Part shown: in pieces, positions 45,003 to 52,781 of the stretch | How the letters are laid out: every line of letters starts with the position of its first letter | How positions within the stretch are numbered: the stretch's first letter is position 1 | Source of the DNA: Altererythrobacter sp. | GTDB taxonomy: Bacteria; Pseudomonadota; Alphaproteobacteria; Sphingomonadales; Sphingomonadaceae | Reading direction: 5' to 3' | DNA: 56,610 nucleotides | NCBI GenBank assembly: GCA_031178065.1 | Contig: JAPSJS010000017.1 | Location: 1-56,610, forward strand | Notes under the pieces: generated by a model | The model's database searches: none | What the model was told of the DNA's origin: nothing | Seen by the model: only the letters and a program-made list of their open reading frames with translations | Program-made: the position numbers and the translations under genes

Positions 45003-45023
45003 GCCACCTATATGGGTGCCATG
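45000..45023. promoter_or_regulatory. Shared near-palindromic divergent promoter of alkB and yjbQ
   Basis: These 24 bases match their own reverse complement at 20 positions. They begin and end with CATG, so both outer ends are start codons: alkB ATG at 45002 reading left, yjbQ ATG at 45021 reading right. The centre is TATATG, which reads as a -10-like element on both strands, 6 bases from each ATG. With no room for leaders, both mRNAs should be leaderless. Confidence 0.6.
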
Positions 45024-45437
45024 CCGCATCACGCCACCACGCTCGCCTTCGACACCCGCGGGCCGGGTCTGACCGAGATCACGCGCGAGGTCGCCGAATG
45101 GCTCGCCTCTACCGGGGTCGAGACCGGCCTGCTCACCGCCATGTGCCGCCACACCTCGGCCTCGCTGCTGATCAACGAGAACGCCGCCCGCGCTGTGCAG
45201 CACGACTTGATCGCCTGGCTCGGCCGCGTCGCCCCCGAAGGGCCCCACTACGTGCACGACGACGAGGGGCCGGACGACATGCCGGCTCATCTCAAGACCG
45301 CGCTCATCGGCGTCAGTCACTCGATCCCGGTCTCCGGCGGGCGGATGATGCTCGGCACCTGGCAGGGCCTGTTCCTCGCCGAACACCGCGCCCGCCCGCA
45401 CCGCCGCGAAGTCGCGCTGCACGTTGCGGGCGAATAA
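45021..45437 (+). CDS. yjbQ: YjbQ family protein (UPF0047; thiamine-phosphate synthase-like)
   Basis: Protein of 138 residues from MPHHATTLAFDTRGPGLTEI, with RHTSASLLINENA and the C-terminal GTWQGLFLAEHRARPHRRE, both family hallmarks. The family has weak thiamine-phosphate synthase activity in vitro; its real role is unsettled. An ATG at 45012 would add three residues, but it lies inside the promoter element, so 45021 is preferred. Divergent from alkB. Confidence 0.92.
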   Translation: MPHHATTLAFDTRGPGLTEITREVAEWLASTGVETGLLTAMCRHTSASLLINENAARAVQHDLIAWLGRVAPEGPHYVHDDEGPDDMPAHLKTALIGVSHSIPVSGGRMMLGTWQGLFLAEHRARPHRREVALHVAGE

Positions 45438-45453
45438 GGCGAAACAACCGCGC

Positions 45454-45472
45454 CTCCGCCGCGTTGGCGGAG
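45454..45472 (+). terminator. Hairpin directly before the transglutaminase start
   Basis: CTCCGCC-GCGTT-GGCGGAG ends one base before ATG 45474. It could end yjbQ transcription or hide the transglutaminase start; no U-run follows. Confidence 0.4.
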
Positions 45473-45473
45473 T

Positions 45474-46274
45474 ATGCCCATATCGATCGATCTCGCCTTC
45501 GCCTTCCGCATGGAGAAGGTGACCGACGTGCTGCTGCAGTTCGAGGCGGCGATAATCCCCGAGCAGACGCTGCTCGAGACCGACACCTGGGTGACCAGGG
45601 GCGAGCACTTCGCGCGCATTTCGGCGCAGGACGACATCGGCGAGCGGGTGTGGATCCGTGCGGAGGGCCGCTACGACGTTTCGTACAAGGCCAAGGTCGC
45701 CGTTAAGCGGCTGCCTGCCGATATCGGAAGCCTCGAATACCTGCTGCCGCACGACTTGCCGGGCGAGGCGGTGCAGTATCTGTTCGATTCGCGCTATTGC
45801 CCGGCCGATCGGTTCCAGCCGTTCGTGGAGGCCGAGTTCGGCGGCAGCGAGGGCGGCGCGCGGGTTGCGGCGATCCACGACTGGATCGCGCGGAATCTCA
45901 CCTACGAGCCCGGCTGCAGCACCGCCAACACGACCGCGCTCGACAGCTTCATCGAGCGGCGCGGAATCTGCCGCGATTTCGCGCATGTCATGGTCATGCT
46001 TGCCCGCGCCTCGGGCATTCCCGCGCGCTTCGTGAGCTGCTTCGCGCCGGGCGTCGACCCGCCCGATTTCCACGCGGTCGCCGAGGTGTTCCTGACCGAC
46101 CCGACCACCCCGGGCGGCGGCGCCTGGTTCCTGGTCGACGCCACGGGCATGACCCGGCCGGACGAGATCGTGAAGATCGGTGTCGGGCGCGATGCCGCGG
46201 ATGTGAGCTTCCTCACCAGCTTCGGACCGACGGAATTTCTCGAGAAGCAGGTCACCGTTACACGCGGCGTGTGA
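45474..46274 (+). CDS. Transglutaminase-like cysteine protease family protein
   Basis: Protein of 266 residues with an N-terminal beta domain and a transglutaminase core: catalytic Cys in RRGICRDFAHVMVML, His in PPDFHAVAEVFL, and Asp in WFLVDATGM. Members of this group act as peptidases or amide-forming enzymes; the target is unknown. The start at 45474 is preceded by a hairpin and no clear Shine-Dalgarno. Its TGA stop lies inside the 16-base block shared with the zwf promoter. Confidence 0.9.
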   Translation: MPISIDLAFAFRMEKVTDVLLQFEAAIIPEQTLLETDTWVTRGEHFARISAQDDIGERVWIRAEGRYDVSYKAKVAVKRLPADIGSLEYLLPHDLPGEAVQYLFDSRYCPADRFQPFVEAEFGGSEGGARVAAIHDWIARNLTYEPGCSTANTTALDSFIERRGICRDFAHVMVMLARASGIPARFVSCFAPGVDPPDFHAVAEVFLTDPTTPGGGAWFLVDATGMTRPDEIVKIGVGRDAADVSFLTSFGPTEFLEKQVTVTRGV

Positions 46275-46287
46275 ATATGTATGCGGC
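46272..46287. promoter_or_regulatory. 16-base block upstream of glk, shared with zwf
   Basis: TGAATATGTATGCGGC occurs here, 63 bases before the glk start, and again at 51228 before zwf. In both places TGGxATGG follows after four bases. It is a candidate operator or promoter shared by the two Entner-Doudoroff operons. Confidence 0.6.
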
Positions 46288-46350
46288 GCGTGGGCATGGT
46301 GCGGCGCGGCTGCTACCAAGGGAGCAAGAGGAAAAAGGGGAAGGATCGGG

Positions 46351-47328
46351 ATGGATCTGGTCGTGGTGGATATCGGCGGCACGCACGCCCGCTTCGCGAT
46401 CGCGTCGATCGGCGAAGACGGTGCGATCTCGCTGAGTGAGCCGGAAACGCTTCACACCGAAGATCACGCCAGCTTCCAGACCGCTTGGGAGGATTTCCGC
46501 CAGCGCCAGGGCGGCACCCTGCCCGATGCCGTGAGCATGGCGATTGCCGGGCCCGTCGGCGGCGACGTGATCCGCTTCACCAACAATCCCTGGATCATCC
46601 GTCCCGCGCTGGTGAAGCCCAAGCTGGGCGTCGAACGCTACTGCATCGTCAACGACTTCGAAGCCGTTGCCCATGCCGTGGCGCGCGCGCCGGAGGATCA
46701 GTTCCTGCATATCACCGGGCCGGACGAACCGCTCGGATCGGAAGGGACGATCAGCGTGCTCGGCCCCGGCACCGGGCTGGGCGTCGCGCACTTGTGGCGT
46801 TCGGGCGGCCAGTACCGCGTACAGGCGACCGAAGGCGGTCATGCGGACTTCGCTCCGCTGGACCTGATCGAGGACGCGATCCTCGCGCGGCTGCGGAAGC
46901 GGCACATGCGTGTCTCGGCGGAGCGGGTCGTGGCCGGGCCCGCGATCGTGGACATCTACCAGACGCTAGCCGCGATGGAGCGGCGCTCGGTCCCCGAGTG
47001 CGACGACGTCGAGATCTGGACCAAGGGGTTGAGCGGCGAGGACAGCCTAGCCGCCGCCGCGGTCGACCGGTTCTGCCTCTCGCTCGGTTCGGTCGCGGGC
47101 GACATCGCGCTGGTCCAGGGCGGATTTGCCGGCGTGGTGATCGCCGGGGGGCTCGGCTACCGCATTCGAGAGACGCTGCTCACCTCGGGCTTTGCCGACC
47201 GGTTCCGCGCCAAGGGCCGCTTCGCCGGGCTGATGGGCTCGATCCCGGTCAAGCTGATCGTCCACCCGCAGCCGGGCCTGTTCGGCGCGGCCGCCGCCTT
47301 CGTCGCAGAGCACGGAATGAACCAATGA
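46351..47328 (+). CDS. glk: Glucokinase
   Basis: Phosphorylates glucose with ATP, feeding zwf and the Entner-Doudoroff pathway. The 325-residue protein has the phosphate loop VVDIGGTHARFAIA, the glucose-site segment ITGPDEPLGSEGTISVLGPGTGLGVA and the adenosine region GFAGVVIAGGLGYRIRE, and belongs to the Glk (not ROK) family. Length is standard. Its stop overlaps the next gene by ATGA. The upstream 16-base block also occurs before zwf. Confidence 0.96.
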   Translation: MDLVVVDIGGTHARFAIASIGEDGAISLSEPETLHTEDHASFQTAWEDFRQRQGGTLPDAVSMAIAGPVGGDVIRFTNNPWIIRPALVKPKLGVERYCIVNDFEAVAHAVARAPEDQFLHITGPDEPLGSEGTISVLGPGTGLGVAHLWRSGGQYRVQATEGGHADFAPLDLIEDAILARLRKRHMRVSAERVVAGPAIVDIYQTLAAMERRSVPECDDVEIWTKGLSGEDSLAAAAVDRFCLSLGSVAGDIALVQGGFAGVVIAGGLGYRIRETLLTSGFADRFRAKGRFAGLMGSIPVKLIVHPQPGLFGAAAAFVAEHGMNQ

Positions 47329-50102
47329 CGAGTGTCGCCCAGCTTGCCGACCGCCTGGCCGTACTGCACGAACAGACGCAAGAATCGCCGTTGTTCAACC
47401 CCGTGTTCCAGCTCTCGCTCGAGCTGTCGCGCATGCTCGAGAGCGGCGAACTCGACCTAGTCGGCGCCGAAGGGCTGATCGCCGAGCTGGAATGCGATGC
47501 GTTGATGACACGCGCGGGGCGGCTGCGGCGGCTGGTGGCGCCGGTCGAACCGCAGGCGAACGAGGACGCCCTTGCAGCATGCCTGGACGCGTCGAGCTTT
47601 GCGGAATTCCGCGCGGCCTGGGAGCGCCCGCAGCTCCACGCCGTGTTCACCGCGCACCCGACGTTCCTGCTCACGCCCGCGCAGTCCGAGGCGGTTGCAT
47701 CCACCGCCGCGAGCGAGGGCGCGATCGGCAAGAGCGCCTGTGCCGCTTCGCCCGAGCGGCCGGCGATCACGCTCGCATTCGAGCACGCGCAGGCCATGGC
47801 GGCGCTCGCCCGGGCGCAGGACGCGCGCGACCGGATCGTGGGCCATCTGCTGAGCACCGCGCGTGAGCGCTGGCCGGGAGAGTGGCATGCGTTTTCGCCG
47901 GTACCGTTCCGTTTCGCGACCTGGGTCGGCTACGATATGGACGGGCGGACCGACATCGGCTGGCACACCTCGATCGGGTTCCGCCTGGCGGAGAAGGCGG
48001 AACGCCTCGGGCGCTATGCGGACACGCTCGCCGCGATCGATTCCGCGCACCCGGTCCTCGATACGCTGCGGGCCGCGCAGACGCACACCGCCGAGTGCGC
48101 CGCCGCATTCGCCGAACCGCTCGACGAGGCGGAAGCGCTTTCGTCGGCGGCCAACCGGCTGACGGCGGACGATCCCGCCAAGCTGCTCTCGCTCGCCCCG
48201 CTGATCGACAGCCTCGAGCGCGAAGCGGCGGACACAGAGGGCGACCGCGCGGTCGCGCTCAAGACGCTCGCCGCCGCGATGCGGGCCGACGGGCTCGGCA
48301 TGGGCGGAATCCACTTCCGGGTGAACGCCAAGCAGCTCCACAACGCCATCCGCGGGCGGCTCGAGGGCGGCGAGACGCTGGACCTGTCGAGCCAGGGCGC
48401 GCTCGCAACGCTGCGCACGCTCATCGCCGAGGCTACGCCGCTCAGGAGCAATTTCGGCGCGCTCGCGATCGAGAGCTCGACCGCGATCCGCCAGTTCCTC
48501 GCCATGGCGCAGATCCTGCGCCACATCGACGCCGACGCGCCGATCCGCATGCTCGTCGCCGAGTGCGAGCAGCCCGCGACGGTGCTCGCCGCGCTCTATT
48601 TCGCGCGGCTGTTCGGGGTCGAGGACAAAGTCGACGTCTCTCCCCTGTTCGAGACCGAAACCGCACTGGAGCACGGCGGCCGCTTCCTCGATGCGCTGCT
48701 GGCGGAGGACATCTACCGCGACTATGCGCGGCGGCGCGGGCGTGTGTGTGTCCAGACCGGCTTTTCCGACGCCGGCCGCTTCGTCGGGCAGATCCCGGCG
48801 AGCCTCGCGATCGAGCGGCTGCAGGGCCGGCTGGCCGATGCAATGGCTGCAAACGGCCTGACCGATGTGGCCGCGCTGATCTTCGACACGCACGGCGAAA
48901 GCATGGGCCGCGGCGCGCATCCCGGCGGCTTCGCCGACCGGCTCGAATGGCCGCTTTCCCCCTGGGCGCGGCGGCGCTTCACCCGCGCGGGCATTCGGAT
49001 CGAGCCCGAAGTCACCTTCCAAGGCGGCGACGGCTATCTGTTCTTCGCCAACCCCGAACTCGCGCTCGCGACGCTGACCCGGATCGCAGAGCTGCGACCG
49101 GCCCAAACCGACATCGATGCGCCGGCCGATCCGTTCTACCGCCGCACCGACCTGAGCCTCGATTTCTATCGCGCGATCCGCGACCACCAGCACGAGCATC
49201 TCGAAAGCCGGACCTACAGCCGCGCCGTCACCGCCTTCGGGCTCGGCCTGCTCAACACGACCGGCAGCCGCGTCTCGCGCCGGCAGTCTGACTTGTCGTC
49301 GGACCGCGAGATGAGCCTGCGCCAGATCCGCGCGATCCCGCACAACGCCGTGCTGCAGCAACTCGGCTACCCCGTGAACGTGATCGCCGGCATGGGCAGC
49401 GCGGCCGAAGGCAACCGCGAAGAGATCGCCAGCCTGCTGAGCGAAAGCGCGCGCGGGCGGCAGCTCGTACGGCTCGTGCGAGCGACTAACGCGCTCGGGA
49501 GCATCAAGACGGTCGCGGCCTACGGCGAGCTGTTCAACTCCGCCTATTGGGCCAGCCGCACCTATCGCGGCACCGAGAGCCACATCGCGAACGCCTGCGC
49601 GGCGCTGGCCGAATACCTGGTCAAGGACGACCGAGCGGGCGTGTTCCGCCGCCTCGCCTCGCGCCTGCGGATCGATGGGTTGAAGCTCCACCGGCTGCTC
49701 GAGCTGCTGCCCGACGAAGCGCCGATGGAGAACCGCGAGCTGGTTCGCCGGCGGATCGGGGTGCTCCAGGCGCTGCGGATGGCGCTGCTGCAGTTCATGT
49801 TCCTGCGCGCGGTCTCGGTCCCCGCCTTCAGCCGCGCCAACGACATCAGCCGCGGCGACGTGATCGAGATGGTCCTGACGCTGCGGATCGACGAAGCGCT
49901 GGCGCAGCTCCGCCGCGCCTTTCCGACGCGCTTCCCCGGCCCTTCGGACTACGTGCTCGACGAGCCGTCGGACTACCCCGACGGCGGCGCCGAGGGCTAT
50001 GCCGCGATCGAACACGACTTCATCGCGCCGATCGAACGCGCGCATGCGCTGAGCCTACGGATCACCACCGCCATCGCCAACGAATTCGGGGCGCATGGGT
50101 AG
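47325..50102 (+). CDS. Divergent phosphoenolpyruvate carboxylase-like protein
   Basis: The 925-residue protein has the length and motif order of PEP carboxylase. Kept are LHAVFTAHPT (His111), GGIHFRVNAKQL, KVDVSPLFETE, NTTGSRVSRRQSD (Arg649) and LRQIRAIPHNAVLQQLGYPV. Two invariant catalytic places are changed. GYSDSxKD reads TGFSDAGRF, so the lysine (Lys546 in E. coli) is Arg485. FHGRGGxxGRGG reads THGESMGRGA, so Arg581 is Glu525 and two residues are missing. The C-terminal NTG is AHG. It overlaps glk by ATGA. Either a shifted reaction or a regulatory role is possible. Confidence 0.82.
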   Translation: MTSVAQLADRLAVLHEQTQESPLFNPVFQLSLELSRMLESGELDLVGAEGLIAELECDALMTRAGRLRRLVAPVEPQANEDALAACLDASSFAEFRAAWERPQLHAVFTAHPTFLLTPAQSEAVASTAASEGAIGKSACAASPERPAITLAFEHAQAMAALARAQDARDRIVGHLLSTARERWPGEWHAFSPVPFRFATWVGYDMDGRTDIGWHTSIGFRLAEKAERLGRYADTLAAIDSAHPVLDTLRAAQTHTAECAAAFAEPLDEAEALSSAANRLTADDPAKLLSLAPLIDSLEREAADTEGDRAVALKTLAAAMRADGLGMGGIHFRVNAKQLHNAIRGRLEGGETLDLSSQGALATLRTLIAEATPLRSNFGALAIESSTAIRQFLAMAQILRHIDADAPIRMLVAECEQPATVLAALYFARLFGVEDKVDVSPLFETETALEHGGRFLDALLAEDIYRDYARRRGRVCVQTGFSDAGRFVGQIPASLAIERLQGRLADAMAANGLTDVAALIFDTHGESMGRGAHPGGFADRLEWPLSPWARRRFTRAGIRIEPEVTFQGGDGYLFFANPELALATLTRIAELRPAQTDIDAPADPFYRRTDLSLDFYRAIRDHQHEHLESRTYSRAVTAFGLGLLNTTGSRVSRRQSDLSSDREMSLRQIRAIPHNAVLQQLGYPVNVIAGMGSAAEGNREEIASLLSESARGRQLVRLVRATNALGSIKTVAAYGELFNSAYWASRTYRGTESHIANACAALAEYLVKDDRAGVFRRLASRLRIDGLKLHRLLELLPDEAPMENRELVRRRIGVLQALRMALLQFMFLRAVSVPAFSRANDISRGDVIEMVLTLRIDEALAQLRRAFPTRFPGPSDYVLDEPSDYPDGGAEGYAAIEHDFIAPIERAHALSLRITTAIANEFGAHG

Positions 50103-50118
50103 GCACTAAAGATCCTGA

Positions 50119-50155
50119 GATCCTCCCCATTTTGCGAAGCCAAATGGGGAGGATC
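50119..50155. terminator. Bidirectional terminator between the PEPC-like gene and lacI
   Basis: Perfect 14-base arms GATCCTCCCCATTT and AAATGGGGAGGATC enclose a 9-base loop between two convergent genes. The arms' inner T/A run gives a U-tract on both strands. Confidence 0.75.
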
Positions 50156-50172
50156 GAGCAAAGCAAACCTCG

Positions 50173-51183
50173 CTACCTCGCCGTGCTCCCCCGCGCGATC
50201 AACGCCACCGGCACTCGCCGCAGCGGCGCGTCTTCGCCGGCGTTGAACAGGGCATCGACCAGCAGCGAGCCGGCGGCGGCGGGGTCGGGGGCGATCGTGG
50301 TCAGGGTCGGCTGGACGAAACGCGCCGCCGGCAGATCGTCGAAACCCGCGAGGCCGAACGCGCCCGGCACGGCCACGCCGCGGTGTTTGAGGGCGTCGAG
50401 CGCGCCCAGCGCCATGGCATCGCAGGCGGCGAAGATCGCATCGGCCTCGCCGCCCTGGCCGAGCCAGGCTTCGACAGCCGCGGCCCCCTCCTCCTCGCGC
50501 GTGGTACCGTCGCGCGTCGGCACCAGGCAGGGCTCCAGCCCGGCGGCGCGCATGCCCTCGCAATAGCCCTCATAGCGCTCGGCGAACTGGTGCTGCGGGG
50601 AATCGATCGCGCCGAGGAAGCAGGGCGCGCGGTAGCCTTGCGCAAGCAGGTGCTCGACCGCCAAGCGACCGGCGGCGCGGTTGTCGGAGCGGACCCATTC
50701 GAGATCGTCGAACGGCGAGCCCCAGTAGACCACCCGCCGCTCGGCTTTCTCGAGCCCGCGGAAATAGTCCCACGCGGCGCGGTTGGTCGTGGTGCCGATC
50801 ACCACCAGCCCATCGGCCCAGCCGCGCTCCTCGTAATGGCCGAAGAACTGCTCCTCGCGCGCCTGGAATGAAACCAGCGTTTCGAACCCGCGCTCCGACG
50901 CGGCGAGGCAGACGCTGCCGAGCAGCATATAGGAGAACGGGTTGATGTCCGCGGCGCTTTCGCCCGGCCGGCAGATCACCACGACCGCGAGCGTGCCGGT
51001 GGAACCGCGCCGCAGCCGGGCGGCACGCTCGTCGACGAAATAGCCGATCTCCTCCGCCGCGCGCAGCACGCGCGCACGGGTCGCTTCGGTAATCACTTCG
51101 GACCCGGCAAGCGCGCGCGACACGGTGGACTGGCTTACGCCCGCCCGTTCTGCCACATCGATCGAAGTCGGCCGCCGTTTCAT
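50173..51183 (-). CDS. LacI family transcriptional regulator
   Basis: Protein of 336 residues with the LacI headpiece TSIDVAERAGVSQSTVSRAL and a periplasmic-binding-protein-like sugar domain (ANDGLVVIGTTTNRAAW-like region, AIFAACDAMALGALDALKHRG). It is divergent from zwf and convergent with glk/PEPC-like; its 117-base upstream region carries the block shared with glk. It probably controls the Entner-Doudoroff genes in response to a sugar or sugar phosphate. Effector unknown. Confidence 0.92.
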   Translation of the reverse strand: MKRRPTSIDVAERAGVSQSTVSRALAGSEVITEATRARVLRAAEEIGYFVDERAARLRRGSTGTLAVVVICRPGESAADINPFSYMLLGSVCLAASERGFETLVSFQAREEQFFGHYEERGWADGLVVIGTTTNRAAWDYFRGLEKAERRVVYWGSPFDDLEWVRSDNRAAGRLAVEHLLAQGYRAPCFLGAIDSPQHQFAERYEGYCEGMRAAGLEPCLVPTRDGTTREEEGAAAVEAWLGQGGEADAIFAACDAMALGALDALKHRGVAVPGAFGLAGFDDLPAARFVQPTLTTIAPDPAAAGSLLVDALFNAGEDAPLRRVPVALIARGSTAR

Positions 51184-51227
51184 CGCCGTTCCCTATCGGG
51201 AAGACCGGGCAAAAGCGCAAGCGAGCC

Positions 51228-51243
51228 TGAATATGTATGCGGC
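51228..51243. promoter_or_regulatory. 16-base block upstream of zwf, shared with glk
   Basis: TGAATATGTATGCGGC lies between lacI and zwf, 57 bases before the zwf start, and continues as ACACTGGTATGG. The part GTATGC-G-GCACAC is nearly palindromic, as LacI-type sites are. An ATG inside the block (51237) is not the zwf start. Confidence 0.6.
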
Positions 51244-51299
51244 ACACTGGTATGGATCGACACGGTTTCCTAGACAGGGAAGCGAAGAGCGAAAGGCAT

Positions 51300-52745
51300 A
51301 TGCGCATGAGCTTCACTGCGGACCGTCTGGTCCTGTTCGGCGCGACGGGCGATCTGGCGCAGCGTATGCTGCTCCCCTCGCTTTGCGCGCTGGATCACGA
51401 CGACCTGCTGGCGCCCGATCTCAAGATCGTCGGCACTGCCCGTTCCGATATGAGCGATGCCGAGTTTCGCGACTTCGCGCGCGCCGCGCTCGAGAAGTTC
51501 CTGCCCGCCAATCGCCGCGGCGGCATGGCCGAGTTTCTCAACCGCCTGAGCTACCAGCCGCTCGATGCGACGACGCTGGAAGGCTACAAGGAACTCGCCG
51601 CCAAGGTCGGCGAGCCGAAGCGCGGAATCGCAATCTTCCTCTCCACCGCGCCCAGCCTGTTCGAACCGACGATCCGCGGCCTTCAGCACGCCGGGCTCGA
51701 CGGGCCGCATGTGCGCATGTGCCTGGAAAAGCCGCTCGGCACCGATCTGGAAACCAGCCGCGAGATCAACGACGCGGTCGCGGCGGCTTTCCCCGAAGAG
51801 CGGATCTTCCGCATCGACCACTATCTCGGCAAGGAGACGGTGCAGAACCTGCTCGCGCTGCGCTTCGCCAACATCCTGTTCGAGCCGCTGTGGAACGCAA
51901 GCCACATCGACCACGTTCAGATCACCGTCGCGGAAACGGTCGGCCTTGAAGGACGCGTCGCCTTTTACGACGACGCCGGCGCCCTGCGCGACATGGTGCA
52001 GAACCACATGCTCCAGCTCATCGCGCTCGTCGCGATGGAGCCGCCGGGCAATTTCAACGCGACTTCGGTGCGCGATGAGAAGGTCAAGGTCCTGCGCGCG
52101 CTGCGCCGGGTGGCCGAAGGCGAGACAGTGACCGGCCAGTATCGCGCCGGCGCGATCCAGCGCGAGTCCGTACCCGGCTACGACGAGGAACTGGGCAAGC
52201 ATTCCGACACCGAGACTTACGTCGCGATCAAGGCGCACGTCGATAACTGGCGCTGGAAGGGCGTGCCCTTCTACCTGCGCACCGGCAAGCGCCTGCCCGA
52301 GCGGGTGACCGAAATCGTCGTGCAGTTCCGCAGCGTTCCGCACTCGATCTTCGAGGACAAGGGCGCGCGTATGCAGCCCAACCGTCTCGTCATCGGCATC
52401 CAGCCGGAAGAGAACGTGCATCTGTCGCTGATGGCCAAGGTGCCGGGGCTCGATCGAGAAGGCATCCGCCTGCGCTCGGTGCCGCTCGACATTTCGATGC
52501 CCGATGCGTTCTCCGGCGCGGTGCGGCGGATCGCTTACGAGCGGCTGCTGCTCGACCTCATGGAAGGCGACCAGACGCTGTTCGTCCGCCGCGACGAGGT
52601 CGAGGCGCAATGGGAATGGATCGATGCGATCCGCGCCGGCTGGGCTGAACAGGGCCTCACGCCCCGCCCCTACAGCGCCGGCACCTGGGGCCCGAGCGCC
52701 GCGATTGCGCTGGCCGAGCGCGACGGAGTGACCTGGCATGAGTAG
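51300..52745 (+). CDS. zwf: Glucose-6-phosphate 1-dehydrogenase
   Basis: First enzyme of the Entner-Doudoroff and pentose phosphate routes, making 6-phosphogluconolactone and NAD(P)H. The 481-residue protein starts MRMSFTADRLVLFGATGDLA at 51300 or the ATG at 51306, after GAAAGG. RIDHYLGKE carries the substrate and catalytic residues; KGVPFYLRTGKRLPE is a further family mark. Followed after 36 bases by edd. The usual pgl gene between zwf and edd is absent. Confidence 0.97.
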   Translation: MRMSFTADRLVLFGATGDLAQRMLLPSLCALDHDDLLAPDLKIVGTARSDMSDAEFRDFARAALEKFLPANRRGGMAEFLNRLSYQPLDATTLEGYKELAAKVGEPKRGIAIFLSTAPSLFEPTIRGLQHAGLDGPHVRMCLEKPLGTDLETSREINDAVAAAFPEERIFRIDHYLGKETVQNLLALRFANILFEPLWNASHIDHVQITVAETVGLEGRVAFYDDAGALRDMVQNHMLQLIALVAMEPPGNFNATSVRDEKVKVLRALRRVAEGETVTGQYRAGAIQRESVPGYDEELGKHSDTETYVAIKAHVDNWRWKGVPFYLRTGKRLPERVTEIVVQFRSVPHSIFEDKGARMQPNRLVIGIQPEENVHLSLMAKVPGLDREGIRLRSVPLDISMPDAFSGAVRRIAYERLLLDLMEGDQTLFVRRDEVEAQWEWIDAIRAGWAEQGLTPRPYSAGTWGPSAAIALAERDGVTWHE

Positions 52746-52781
52746 TTTCGCAAATATCCTCGCGCGAACGGAGAGGATCAT

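Noticed and set aside
45003-46382. Long upstream extension of the alkB frame
   Set aside because: It lies opposite yjbQ and the transglutaminase gene; the AlkB domain starts at 45002.
46485-47324. Upstream extension of the PEPC-like frame into glk
   Set aside because: The ATG at 47325 overlaps the glk stop in the usual ATGA manner; the upstream part is out-of-frame glk.
47457-50045. 862-codon minus-strand open frame opposite the PEPC-like gene
   Set aside because: Low-complexity arginine-rich translation with no family pattern; shadow of the plus-strand gene.
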